DNA from: MGBC163016 sp964462135
GTDB taxonomy: Bacteria > Actinomycetota > Coriobacteriia > Coriobacteriales > Eggerthellaceae
Direction: 5' to 3'
DNA length: 26,194 bases
Assembly (NCBI GenBank): GCA_964462135.1
Contig: CAYWWK010000028.1
Span: 1-26,194 of the forward strand
Shown here: piece by piece, positions 16,038 through 23,085 of the stretch
Layout: every line of letters begins with the position of its first letter
Position numbering within the stretch: the stretch's first letter is position 1
The notes under the pieces: model-generated
Database searches by the model: none
Told to the model about the DNA's origin: nothing
Seen by the model: only the letters and a program-made list of their open reading frames with translations
Made by a program: the position numbers and the translations under genes

Positions 16038-17987
16038 ATGGGATTGACTTCTGAACAGATGCGAACGGTAGTCGTGCTCCTTGCAGGAGCATTGCTCGTC
16101 GTGCTCAACCAAACGCTGCTGTCTCCGGCGTTGCCCGTGATCATGGGCGACATGGACGTGGATGCCACCACCGTTCAGTGGCTGACCAGCGGATATTCTC
16201 TGACCGAGGCTGTCATCATCCCGCTGTCAGCGTATCTCATGGGCCGGTTCAGCACCCGGCAGCTCTTCATCGGGGGACTCTGCATCTTCGCGGCGGGAAC
16301 GGTCTTGGCGGCATCTGCGCCGCTGTTTATCTTCCTCTTGCTGGGACGCGTGCTGCAGGCATCGGCGACGGGTTTCGTGATGCCGATGGTGTTCACGGTC
16401 ATCTTGCTCATCTTCCCACGTGAACGTCGTGGATCGGCCATGGGACTGGTATCTTTGGTCATCGGTTTCGCTCCAGCCGTGGGTCCTTCGGTGTCAGGCG
16501 TGCTGGTCGAGACCATCGGCTGGCGAGCGCTCTTCGTGGTGGTGGCCGTCATAGCCGCCCTCATCATCGTGGGTGCGATCATCAGTTTGAAAGACCATGG
16601 CGATTTCGAGCGCACCACCTTCGACAAGGTTTCCGTTCTACTCTCTTCGCTCGGTCTCCTTTCGCTGCTGTATGGATTGTCGTCCATCACTTCAACCGAC
16701 AACGTGATCCTGAATGTGGCTCTCATTGCCATGGGCATCGTTCTCATGGTGCTCTTCGTGCGCAGGCAATCAAAGCTGCCCGTGCCGTTTCTGCGGGTAC
16801 AGGTGCTCAAGACGCGGAATTATCGCACCATGGTCATCATCGTCGCGTGCTTCCAGGCAGGCCTGGTGGGCACGGGGGTTCTGCTTCCCATCTTTCTGCA
16901 GAATCTGTTGGGTGCAACGCCCCTGCAGACTGGCCTCGTCATGCTTCCGGGTGCTGTCATCGGTGCCATCACCGCCATGCTGGCGGGGCGGCTGTTCGAC
17001 AAGTTCGGGGTACGCAAGCTGACGGTGCCAGGGACTCTCATCGCCTGCATCGGGGCAGTGGGGCTCATCTCCTTCAACCTATCCACGCCGCTGCTGGTCG
17101 TGGTGGGCGTCTACACGCTGTTGGCACTGGGGCTGGAGTTCACCATGACCCCCTTGAACACGTGGGGCATCAACTCATTGGACAATCGCGTCATCCAGCA
17201 CGCCAATGCAACGGCGAACACCATCAATCAGATCAGCGCCTCTCTGGGTACGGCCATCCTCGTGTCGCTTTCGGCCACTTCCGCCCTTCTGTTTCCCACG
17301 ATGCCTCAGCCTGAACAGCAGATGGCGGGCATCCATATCTCATTCTGCTTCACGGCGCTCATGCTGGCGGTCATCTTCGTGCTGGTGCTGGTAGCGGTGC
17401 GTGATCGGAAGACTGAGCCAAGCCATGATGCTTCCTACGTCATGGAAGAGGTGCCCGTGGTGGCAGGGGCCGATGTGAAGGTGGGGCAATTCATGAATGC
17501 CGAACCGTATGCGGTCACTGACCAGGCGACCATTCGGGAAGTGGCGCAGATCCTCGCTTCCCATAAGACATCTGGCATACCGGTGATCAGCAAGGAGAAC
17601 GTGGTTGTCGGTTTCATCTCCGATGGTGACATCATGAAGTACATAGGCCGCAGTGATGCCACCGTATTGGATTCCACGAACATGCTCTATCAAGTGCCTG
17701 ATGATGAGGGGCTGGCCGTGCGCGTCTCGAAACTGCTTGATCTGAATGTCATGAAGATTGCCACACGCACCGCCATCTGCGTGAACGCGGAGATGCCCTT
17801 GGAAGACGCCTGCAAGCTGCTTGCAGAGAAGCGATTGAAGAAGGTGCCCGTGGTGGCGGGTGATGATCAGCGACTGGTGGGATCGCTTTCCCGCAGCGAC
17901 ATCATTCGTGCAACCATGGAGAACCTGGCTGAGATCGAGTTGAGGGCAGCGGGGGAGCAGAGGCAATACAGCGAAGAGGTGGCATAG
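16038..17987 (+). CDS. MFS drug/proton exporter (DHA2/EmrB type) fused to two CBS domains
   Basis: A 649-residue protein. Residues 1-455 are a typical 14-segment DHA2 exporter: VVLNQTLLSPALP resembles the family motif LDxTIVNVALP with Asn for Asp, GRFSTRQLF is motif A, and GFAPAVGPSVSGVLVETIGW is the antiporter motif C. The C-terminal part carries two CBS domains, about 483-536 (FMNAEPYAVTDQATIREVA ... GIPVISKENVVVGFISDGDI) and 577-632 (ATRTAICVNAEMPLEDACKLL ... KKVPVVAGDDQRLVGSLSRSDII). CBS pairs usually bind adenine nucleotides or SAM and gate attached transporters, so export may be nucleotide-regulated; that is inferred. GGGA about eight bases before the ATG is a modest ribosome-binding site. 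There is no adjacent TetR or MarR regulator. Confidence 0.9.
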   Translation: MGLTSEQMRTVVVLLAGALLVVLNQTLLSPALPVIMGDMDVDATTVQWLTSGYSLTEAVIIPLSAYLMGRFSTRQLFIGGLCIFAAGTVLAASAPLFIFLLLGRVLQASATGFVMPMVFTVILLIFPRERRGSAMGLVSLVIGFAPAVGPSVSGVLVETIGWRALFVVVAVIAALIIVGAIISLKDHGDFERTTFDKVSVLLSSLGLLSLLYGLSSITSTDNVILNVALIAMGIVLMVLFVRRQSKLPVPFLRVQVLKTRNYRTMVIIVACFQAGLVGTGVLLPIFLQNLLGATPLQTGLVMLPGAVIGAITAMLAGRLFDKFGVRKLTVPGTLIACIGAVGLISFNLSTPLLVVVGVYTLLALGLEFTMTPLNTWGINSLDNRVIQHANATANTINQISASLGTAILVSLSATSALLFPTMPQPEQQMAGIHISFCFTALMLAVIFVLVLVAVRDRKTEPSHDASYVMEEVPVVAGADVKVGQFMNAEPYAVTDQATIREVAQILASHKTSGIPVISKENVVVGFISDGDIMKYIGRSDATVLDSTNMLYQVPDDEGLAVRVSKLLDLNVMKIATRTAICVNAEMPLEDACKLLAEKRLKKVPVVAGDDQRLVGSLSRSDIIRATMENLAEIELRAAGEQRQYSEEVA

Positions 17988-18075
17988 AAGTTCGGGACGA
18001 TGGGGACGTGGATGTTGCCCTGCTTCGTAGGGGCGGATTCTTGGGTCCACCTGATGTGGCGTTGAACGCAAATTC

Positions 18076-18285
18076 CGTAGGTGCTGGGTTCTGTGCCGAC
18101 AAGCTGGTACTCGCAGGCTAAAGCCTGCGCTACGAAGACCCTCCCATAGGACAGATCGACCCCCATAGGATAGATGGACCTGTAGCGAAGGCTTCAGCCT
18201 TCGTCCGCGCAGGGGTGGGTATTCGCAGGCTAAAGCCTGCGCTACGAGCCTGCGTTGCAATGCGCTGGTAAGCTGGCACCTACGA
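18076..18285. repeat. REP-like palindrome cluster (BIME-like)
   Basis: Two identical 25-bp copies at 18111-18135 and 18223-18247 contain the palindrome CGCAGGCT-AA-AGCCTGCG and end CTACGA. A diverged copy in inverted orientation lies at 18182-18203 (CGAAGGCT/AGCCTTCG arms). Between them are two 18-base near-copies of CCCATAGGA(C/T)AGAT. The whole block is flanked by inverted CGTAGGTGC (18077-18085) and GCACCTACG (18276-18284). There is no coding capacity; short open frames across it are artefacts of the palindromes. Confidence 0.7.
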
Positions 18286-18334
18286 CATTTTCAGAGTTGT
18301 GGCATGGATGCCTGACAGAGAGCCCTTTTGCGCA

Positions 18335-18368
18335 TAAAAAATTCCTCCCGGGATATCCCGGGAGGAAT
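18335..18368 (-). terminator. Intrinsic terminator of the DUF4190-type gene
   Basis: A perfect 28-bp palindrome (18341-18368, arms ATTCCTCCCGGGAT/ATCCCGGGAGGAAT) is followed on the - strand by a run of seven T. It lies 34 bases past the stop codon. Confidence 0.92.
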
Positions 18369-18402
18369 CTCTGCCCTTGATCAGGTTGATGGTTGATGAA
18401 GC

Positions 18403-19515
18403 CTAGAAGCCGAAGAAGTACTCCATCTCATCATTCCAGCTTTCTTGGTCGATGACCCAAGCGCTGCCGTCATAGGTAAGCTCCAGGCGCAAATACTCGC
18501 CCTCTTCCAGCGGCTCAGCATCCAGGGTGCTCATGATGAAGGCTCCCAGCGTCGCCTTCTGCTCATCAAGGGAGAGCGTCTGGAATGATGCTTCTGACAT
18601 CATGTCCAGCGTTTGATCGATGACCATGGGAAGCGATTTGCAGGTGATGTCATAGCTTGAGCTGCCTTCATCTCCCGCAACGGCGCTGTCACTGGCGATG
18701 GCGACGGAAGGCTCATAGTCGAAGCCCGTGGCGATGGTGTCAACGAAGGCGCTTGGCACGATGCCGCAATCCTCCATGGTGATGCCCTCATCGATGAAGT
18801 CGAAGTAATCCGTGAACGTTTCTTCAGCCACGGCCTGAATCTGCTGCATCGTGGCAGGATCCTTCTGCTTGATGAGATCAAGCTGCGCATTCGCAACGGC
18901 CTCCACGGCGGCTGCGGCCTCAGCGGTGGTGGAAGCAGCGGCGGAGGAGCTGGCATCAGAGCGCTGAACCTGCTCCGTGCCCGTATAACGGCCCGAAGTG
19001 TCGTAATCGTCAAGCACCGTGAGCGCTGCGAAGACGAGCATGGCGTTGACGATCATCATGATGACGGAAAGGACGATGCCCACGATGCCACAGATGCGAC
19101 CGGCCTTCCCCTGACCGAGCGTGCCGCCCGCCTTGAAGTACTTGCCTGCCAAGACGATGGCAACGATGCCAAGGACGATGCCCACGACGGGAATGAAGCA
19201 GAACACGATGGCCAGGATGCCGCAGACCAATGCACCCGTGGGGCTGGGAGCCTGTGCGGGCGGAGTGACCGGCTGTGGCATGGGCTGGGGAATGGGCTGC
19301 GCCTGGGGTGCAGGTGCCGGTTGAGGCTGGGTTGCCTGCGTGGTGGCGGTTGTCTCTGGGCTTGCCTGCGCCGGGGTTTGGGGTGAAGCCTGTTGAGGCG
19401 CTTCAGGGGCCGGTTGCGTTTCTGGTACCCCTTGAGCCGCTTCAAGCTGTTGGGGCTGCTCGGTCCCGAGGCCTTCCTGCGGAGCTTGCGTTCCGGGGTT
19501 TGTGTTCTCAGGCAT
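18403..19515 (-). CDS. DUF4190-type membrane protein with Pro/Gln-rich N-terminus
   Basis: The start at 19515 (MPENTNPG) is supported by AAGGAG a few bases upstream; the open frame extends much further upstream only as an artefact. The product is 370 residues. About the first 110 residues are low-complexity Pro/Gln/Ala/Thr. Two membrane segments follow, GALVCGILAIVFCFIPVVGIVLGIVAIVLAG split by a short turn, then GRICGIVGIVLSVIMMIVNAMLVFAAL, the layout of DUF4190 proteins. The C-terminal ~200 residues are acidic, probably extracytoplasmic, and begin with an Ala/Ser-rich stretch. They resemble small lipoprotein-type stress domains only in general character. The function is unknown. The gene is monocistronic, closed by a strong terminator, and diverges from luxS across a 111-base gap. 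Confidence 0.8.
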   Translation of the reverse strand: MPENTNPGTQAPQEGLGTEQPQQLEAAQGVPETQPAPEAPQQASPQTPAQASPETTATTQATQPQPAPAPQAQPIPQPMPQPVTPPAQAPSPTGALVCGILAIVFCFIPVVGIVLGIVAIVLAGKYFKAGGTLGQGKAGRICGIVGIVLSVIMMIVNAMLVFAALTVLDDYDTSGRYTGTEQVQRSDASSSAAASTTAEAAAAVEAVANAQLDLIKQKDPATMQQIQAVAEETFTDYFDFIDEGITMEDCGIVPSAFVDTIATGFDYEPSVAIASDSAVAGDEGSSSYDITCKSLPMVIDQTLDMMSEASFQTLSLDEQKATLGAFIMSTLDAEPLEEGEYLRLELTYDGSAWVIDQESWNDEMEYFFGF

Positions 19516-19577
19516 TTTTCTCTCCTTGTCGTCATGTAAGAGAACATTGATCATAGTGTAGCGTTTGATCTTTGAAA

Positions 19578-19583
19578 TATAAT
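19578..19583 (+). promoter_or_regulatory. Candidate -10 element for luxS-pfs
   Basis: TATAAT lies 43 bases before the chosen luxS start in the divergent intergenic region. No good -35 sits at 16-18 bases, so this is tentative. Confidence 0.4.
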
Positions 19584-19626
19584 CACCTGAAATCAAATGG
19601 TGGAATGTCAGGAAGGACAGACGCTC

Positions 19627-20130
19627 ATGGAGCGAATCGCCAGCTTCACCGTTGACCACCGGGTGCTTGAGCCGGGAATCTATCCATCCCGCAAGGATGT
19701 CGATGCCGATTCTGGCTGCGTGGTCACCACATTTGATGTACGCATGACGGCCCCTAATCGCGAGCCGGTCATGGACACTGCGGCCGTGCATGCCTTGGAG
19801 CACCTGGGAGCGACATTTCTGCGCAACGACCAAGAATGGGCCGATCGGATAGTCTATTTCGGTCCCATGGGGTGCCGCACGGGGTTCTATCTGGTGGTCT
19901 TCGGAGATGCATCTGTGGAAGATGTGGCTCCTCTGCTCACCCGCTTCTTCTCCTTCGTGTGCGACTTCAAAGATGAGGTGCCGGGAGCAAGCCCGGAGGA
20001 ATGCGGCAACTTCCATGATTCCGATCTTGCGCAAGCGCAGTGGTGGGCCCGGCGTTTCAGTCGTGACACGCTTTCGCATCTGGATGAAGCTCATATGCGC
20101 TACCCTGCATCGCTGGAACAGAAGGCATAG
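19627..20130 (+). CDS. luxS: S-ribosylhomocysteine lyase LuxS
   Basis: LuxS cleaves S-ribosylhomocysteine to homocysteine and DPD, the precursor of autoinducer-2. The metal-binding HALEH motif, the catalytic-Cys segment GPMGCRTGFYL and the third metal ligand in ECGNFHD are all present and in order. The start at 19627 (MERIASFTVDH) has AAGGA nine bases upstream and gives 167 residues, close to the usual ~157; the earlier ATG at 19597 has no support. The gene is followed after four bases by the SAH/MTA nucleosidase gene, which makes the LuxS substrate, so the pair forms the complete two-step SAH recycling route in one operon. Confidence 0.96.
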   Translation: MERIASFTVDHRVLEPGIYPSRKDVDADSGCVVTTFDVRMTAPNREPVMDTAAVHALEHLGATFLRNDQEWADRIVYFGPMGCRTGFYLVVFGDASVEDVAPLLTRFFSFVCDFKDEVPGASPEECGNFHDSDLAQAQWWARRFSRDTLSHLDEAHMRYPASLEQKA

Positions 20131-20134
20131 GTCC

Positions 20135-20851
20135 ATGGAAGCGGTTACTCCCATTGGCATCATCGGTGCCATGGATGTGGAGGTGGCGCTCCTTCGCCAA
20201 GCCATGGAAAAGCAGATGTTCCCCCGGAAGCCTTCAGTGCAATCCTGGGCAGGTGGGGAATTTTGGCAGGGCGAGATCGGTGAGACGTCGTGCGTGGTGG
20301 TTCAAAGCGGTGTTGGCATGGTGAACGCTGCTGCCTGCACGCAGGCGCTCATCGATCATTTCGAAGTGAGCGCCATTATCAATACCGGTGTGGCCGGTTC
20401 CTTGGATGCCTCTTTGGATATAGGGGATCTCGTGGTTGCGACTGACGCGGTCAACTGGGTCATGGATGTGTGCAACCTTGGCTATGAGCCGGGTCAGACC
20501 CCGGGTATGTCTGTGGCCTTCGCGACGGATGCCTGTCTGAGTGGGCGTCTTGCCGCTGCGGCGCGCAAGGCCGCGAAAGGCACGGTGCGCCAAGGTCGCA
20601 TCGCCTCTGCAGACCGCTTCGTACGGACGTCCGAAGAGAAGAATAGGATCTCAGCTGCCTTTGGTGCCTCGTGCTGTGAGATGGAGGGGGCAGCCATCGC
20701 CCAGGTTTGCCAGGTGAATCGCGTTCCCGTCGCTCTCGTTCGCGCCATCTCGGACAAGGCGGACGGTTCGGATGCGATGGACTATTCCGTCTTCGAAAAA
20801 CGGGCGGCACATGACTGCGCCGCCGTGGTCATTGCGTTGCTGGAGAGCTGA
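20135..20851 (+). CDS. mtnN: 5'-methylthioadenosine/S-adenosylhomocysteine nucleosidase
   Basis: The 238-residue enzyme removes adenine from SAH and MTA. Recognisable motifs are GIIGAMDVEVALL at the N-terminus, VVQSGVGMVNAA, INTGVAGSL, DIGDLVVATDAV and the catalytic/substrate region CCEMEGAAIAQV followed by VRAISDKADGS, with the conserved Asp in the last. The start at 20135 is four bases after the luxS stop with AAGG nine bases upstream; the longer open frame reaching back to 19907 overlaps luxS and is spurious. Having the nucleosidase downstream of luxS in one unit ensures that SAH is carried through to homocysteine. Confidence 0.96.
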   Translation: MEAVTPIGIIGAMDVEVALLRQAMEKQMFPRKPSVQSWAGGEFWQGEIGETSCVVVQSGVGMVNAAACTQALIDHFEVSAIINTGVAGSLDASLDIGDLVVATDAVNWVMDVCNLGYEPGQTPGMSVAFATDACLSGRLAAAARKAAKGTVRQGRIASADRFVRTSEEKNRISAAFGASCCEMEGAAIAQVCQVNRVPVALVRAISDKADGSDAMDYSVFEKRAAHDCAAVVIALLES

Positions 20852-20881
20852 CGCTCCAGTCGAACCTTTCCCTTGAAACGG

Positions 20882-20908
20882 GAAGAGCCGGCGGGCGGCC
20901 GGCTCTTC
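20882..20908. terminator. GC-rich hairpin between convergent genes
   Basis: An 11-bp perfect stem (GAAGAGCCGGC at 20882-20892 with GCCGGCTCTTC at 20898-20908) lies between the convergent nucleosidase and hsp20 genes. There is no T-tract on the + side and only a weak one on the - side, so it is probably a bidirectional but imperfect terminator. A second 7-bp hairpin (20935-20953) follows the hsp20 stop. Confidence 0.6.
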
Positions 20909-20961
20909 GGAAGGGGAGGTATCTTGATGGGCGCTGGGCCAGTGTTTGGCCCATGCTTCGG

Positions 20962-21480
20962 TTAATCCTGGATTTGGATGAGCTTGCGCTGCTCCTGCTC
21001 GGGCTCTTGGACGATCTTCGGAACGCTGACGTTCAGAAGGCCATTCTCGAATTTGGCCGAGATGTTCTCCTCGTCAATGGATTCTCCCAAGTAGAAGGAA
21101 CGCTGGCAGCTTCCAAAGAAGCGCTCACGACGTACCCAGGTCTGCGCAGGCTCTGAGGATTCGTCCTTTTGGTCTGAAGCCTCGTTCTGCTCCTGATCCA
21201 CAGTGGCCTCTTCGGCCTTCGCCTGAGGAGCCTCTTCGGACTGAGAGCTCATCTCGGCGGAGACGATGAGATAGCCATCCTTGATCTCAAGCTGCACGTC
21301 ATCCTTGGAGAACCCAGGAAGCTCCATGGAGAGCTGGTACCCCTCATCGGTCTGGCTGATGTCGGTCTTCATGATTGATGCGGCATCGAATTTGCGCATC
21401 TCACGCGCCATCATCTGCTCCATGGGAAAGCCAAGGGAAGCATGGCGGCGACGGGGGCGGTAGGGCATGATCATCTGCAT
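20962..21480 (-). CDS. Hsp20/alpha-crystallin family small heat-shock protein
   Basis: The start at 21480 (MQMIMPYRPRR) is fixed by AAGGAG seven bases upstream and gives 172 residues. The alpha-crystallin domain is visible as DISQTDEGYQLSMELPGFSKDDVQLEIKDGYLIVSAE, then, after an insert, RFFGSCQRSFYLGESIDEENISAKFENGLLNVSVPKI. The insert of roughly 40 residues rich in Glu, Gln and Ser (about 90-128) lies in the loop that usually joins the two halves of the domain and is longer than in typical family members. It acts as an ATP-independent holdase preventing aggregation. A perfect CIRCE element lies upstream, so HrcA should repress it. Confidence 0.93.
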   Translation of the reverse strand: MQMIMPYRPRRRHASLGFPMEQMMAREMRKFDAASIMKTDISQTDEGYQLSMELPGFSKDDVQLEIKDGYLIVSAEMSSQSEEAPQAKAEEATVDQEQNEASDQKDESSEPAQTWVRRERFFGSCQRSFYLGESIDEENISAKFENGLLNVSVPKIVQEPEQEQRKLIQIQD

Positions 21481-21595
21481 AGTGCATCTCCTTCTTTCGG
21501 AGCATCTTTCGCCTGCGATGGGAAACACGGTGTCTGCAATCCAAAACGTCTCGAACGGTGCGTGTGGCGAAGATGCTGCTTTTTCTTTCGAACGC

Positions 21596-21624
21596 AGTAT
21601 GCACTACCGAATTAGCACTCTCAA
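21596..21624 (-). promoter_or_regulatory. Candidate sigma-A promoter of hsp20
   Basis: On the - strand TTGAGA (21619-21624) and CATACT (21596-21601) are separated by 17 bases. The -35 lies inside the CIRCE element, so HrcA binding would block RNA polymerase directly. The predicted leader is about 110 bases. Confidence 0.5.
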
Positions 21625-21638
21625 GGGTCGAGTGCTAA
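21612..21638. promoter_or_regulatory. CIRCE element (HrcA operator)
   Basis: TTAGCACTC (21612-21620), nine bases, GAGTGCTAA (21630-21638) is a perfect match to the CIRCE consensus bound by the HrcA heat-shock repressor. It lies about 130 bases before the hsp20 start and overlaps its candidate -35. No + strand gene starts nearby, so hsp20 is the target. Confidence 0.95.
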
Positions 21639-21682
21639 TCTTCACAGAACATACAAATGTACGACTCAAGACAAGCCGTTGG

Positions 21683-22141
21683 TCAGTCTTTGAGCTTCTT
21701 CAGGAGAGACCAAGCCATCTGCTTCCGTTCGCCGTCCAAGAGCATGCCTTCGAAATCATCGAAGGCAACGGCGGTGCGGCCGAGGAGCTGATTCACCTGA
21801 CCGGGTTCACAGGGGCTTTCCAGGGCCTTGGCCAGAAGTTGAGCGCTCACGGCATCTGTTGCCACCAAGGCAAGCGGATCGCAGCCGATCAAGAGCTTGC
21901 GCAGATCAGGCGCTTCAAGGGAAGCGTCACAGTCGGTTTCGCATTGAATCCAGAGCACATCAGAACCGAAGCCAAGGCGTTTCGCAGAGTTGGTCAAAGC
22001 CGAGGTTGCTTGCGCGGAAAGACCTCTTTGCGACACGACGGCAAGGACGCTGTTGGGTGTGCCTGTTGCAAATGATCGATACACCTTGAGCATGCTTGCA
22101 GCATTGAACGCATAGATGTTACTATTCCTGTCAGTATTCAC
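21683..22141 (-). CDS. Hypothetical protein, unidentified
   Basis: The open frame (up to 168 residues from a TTG at 22189) is coding-like on the - strand and has no competing gene, but I do not recognise its family. The start is uncertain: a GTG at 22141 has GGGA six bases upstream and gives 152 residues; an internal ATG at 22093 (MLKVYRSFATG) is also possible. The product looks soluble and alpha/beta, with hydrophobic strands such as NSVLAVVSQRG, DVLWIQCETD and DPLALVATDAV. There are no membrane segments. It lies upstream of hsp20 on the same strand with a 200-base gap containing the CIRCE promoter, so it is not cotranscribed in an obvious way. Confidence 0.55.
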   Translation of the reverse strand: MNTDRNSNIYAFNAASMLKVYRSFATGTPNSVLAVVSQRGLSAQATSALTNSAKRLGFGSDVLWIQCETDCDASLEAPDLRKLLIGCDPLALVATDAVSAQLLAKALESPCEPGQVNQLLGRTAVAFDDFEGMLLDGERKQMAWSLLKKLKD

Positions 22142-22219
22142 ACTGCTTCCCAGCTGTACGGAAACCTGCGGCTGAGAGCATGATACCAAGAACAGGGAAA
22201 GCTACGTGAGGAGATGCGC

Positions 22220-22474
22220 ATGTGCACGAATGGTGTCAATACTGGGCAGCTTGAGACGATGATCGAGATGATAGATGACGTATGCAAGGTCAGTCGCCGT
22301 CAGATGCACAACCTGGCTCACAGCGCGGAAGATGCTGGGTATGAGACGGTTGGCCGCAAACTGCACACGGCGCAATCCATGATGGATGATGTGCGCGCGC
22401 TTCTTGACGAGGCGAAGGATGCCATCGAAGATGATGCTCAAAATGCCGGTGGCGTGGAAGTGAGTCTGGTCTGA
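22220..22474 (+). CDS. Small helical protein upstream of nikR, function unknown
   Basis: GAGGAG six bases before the ATG at 22220 supports this start (84 residues); an ATG six bases earlier lies too close to the same ribosome-binding site. The sequence is hydrophilic and probably all-helical (LETMIEMIDDVCKVSRRQMH, TAQSMMDDVRALLDEAKDAI), with one His pair region and two Cys near the N-terminus but no zinc-finger or known metal motif. It ends four bases before the nikR frame, so the two are likely cotranscribed. I do not recognise the family; a link with nickel handling is only suggested by position. Confidence 0.7.
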   Translation: MCTNGVNTGQLETMIEMIDDVCKVSRRQMHNLAHSAEDAGYETVGRKLHTAQSMMDDVRALLDEAKDAIEDDAQNAGGVEVSLV

Positions 22475-22478
22475 CGCC

Positions 22479-23018
22479 ATGCCACACCCAAAGACAAGCC
22501 AAGCGCAGCAGCGATTCCAGGTCAATGGTGCCCACGCTCCCGGGCGCAGTGGCACGCAGCCGATGCTTTCCGACAAGGCGGCCGAGCACCTCAAGAAGCG
22601 GCCGAAGACGAATGATCTCATGCGCTTTTCGGTGGCGATGCCGGAAGATCTGCTGATGGATTTCGATCAGCTGGTGGCTCGGCGCGGACTCGCCAAGAAC
22701 CGCAGCGAGGTCATTCGCGACTTGGTGCGCGAGGCGCTGGTGGAGGAGCGCTCTGCCGTGCCAGGGACTCTCGTGATGGGCACGTTGACCATCGTCTACG
22801 ACCACCATTCCTCGGATCTCAACGACAAGCTGCATACGATCCAGCATGATTACTTCGACAATGTGGTTTCCACCATGCATGTTCACGTTGATCATCACAC
22901 CTGCCTTGAGGTCATCGTCCTGCGCGGAGAGACGGAGCTGATCCAAGCCGTGGCGAACATGATCTTGGGCACCAAGGGCGTACGCAACGGCAAATTGGTG
23001 TTGGCTTCCGTCGGGTGA
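22479..23018 (+). CDS. nikR: Nickel-responsive transcriptional regulator NikR
   Basis: NikR is a tetrameric ribbon-helix-helix repressor that binds DNA when loaded with nickel. The DNA-binding part reads MRFSVAMPEDLLMDFDQLVARRG ... RSEVIRDLVREAL. The C-terminal ACT-like domain keeps all four nickel ligands: the His after Gln in TIQHDYFD, the two His of MHVHV and the Cys of TCLEVIVLRG, matching E. coli His76, His87, His89 and Cys95. With the start at 22479 the protein has 179 residues, including about 47 extra N-terminal residues that are basic and probably unstructured. Internal ATGs at 22563 and 22620 would give more usual lengths, and no start has a strong ribosome-binding site. hypE follows after 67 bases, so the pair links nickel sensing to hydrogenase maturation. 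Confidence 0.93.
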   Translation: MPHPKTSQAQQRFQVNGAHAPGRSGTQPMLSDKAAEHLKKRPKTNDLMRFSVAMPEDLLMDFDQLVARRGLAKNRSEVIRDLVREALVEERSAVPGTLVMGTLTIVYDHHSSDLNDKLHTIQHDYFDNVVSTMHVHVDHHTCLEVIVLRGETELIQAVANMILGTKGVRNGKLVLASVG

Positions 23019-23085
23019 GCGGTCGATGCCGTCAATGACTATGAGGCTGTGACCGCGTGCAGGTGAGAAGGGAAGAGGAGCGAAG

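Noticed and set aside
17340..18260. Long - strand open frame across the end of the MFS gene and the REP cluster
   Set aside because: It is antisense to the clear CBS domains and its other half is made of translated palindromes. No ribosome-binding site or family match.
19516..20205. N-terminal extension of the DUF4190-type frame
   Set aside because: It is antisense to luxS; the start at 19515 has a good ribosome-binding site.
22080..22220. NikR operator (GTATGA-type dyad) upstream of the small gene and nikR
   Set aside because: No convincing inverted repeat of that type was found in this interval or before hypE.
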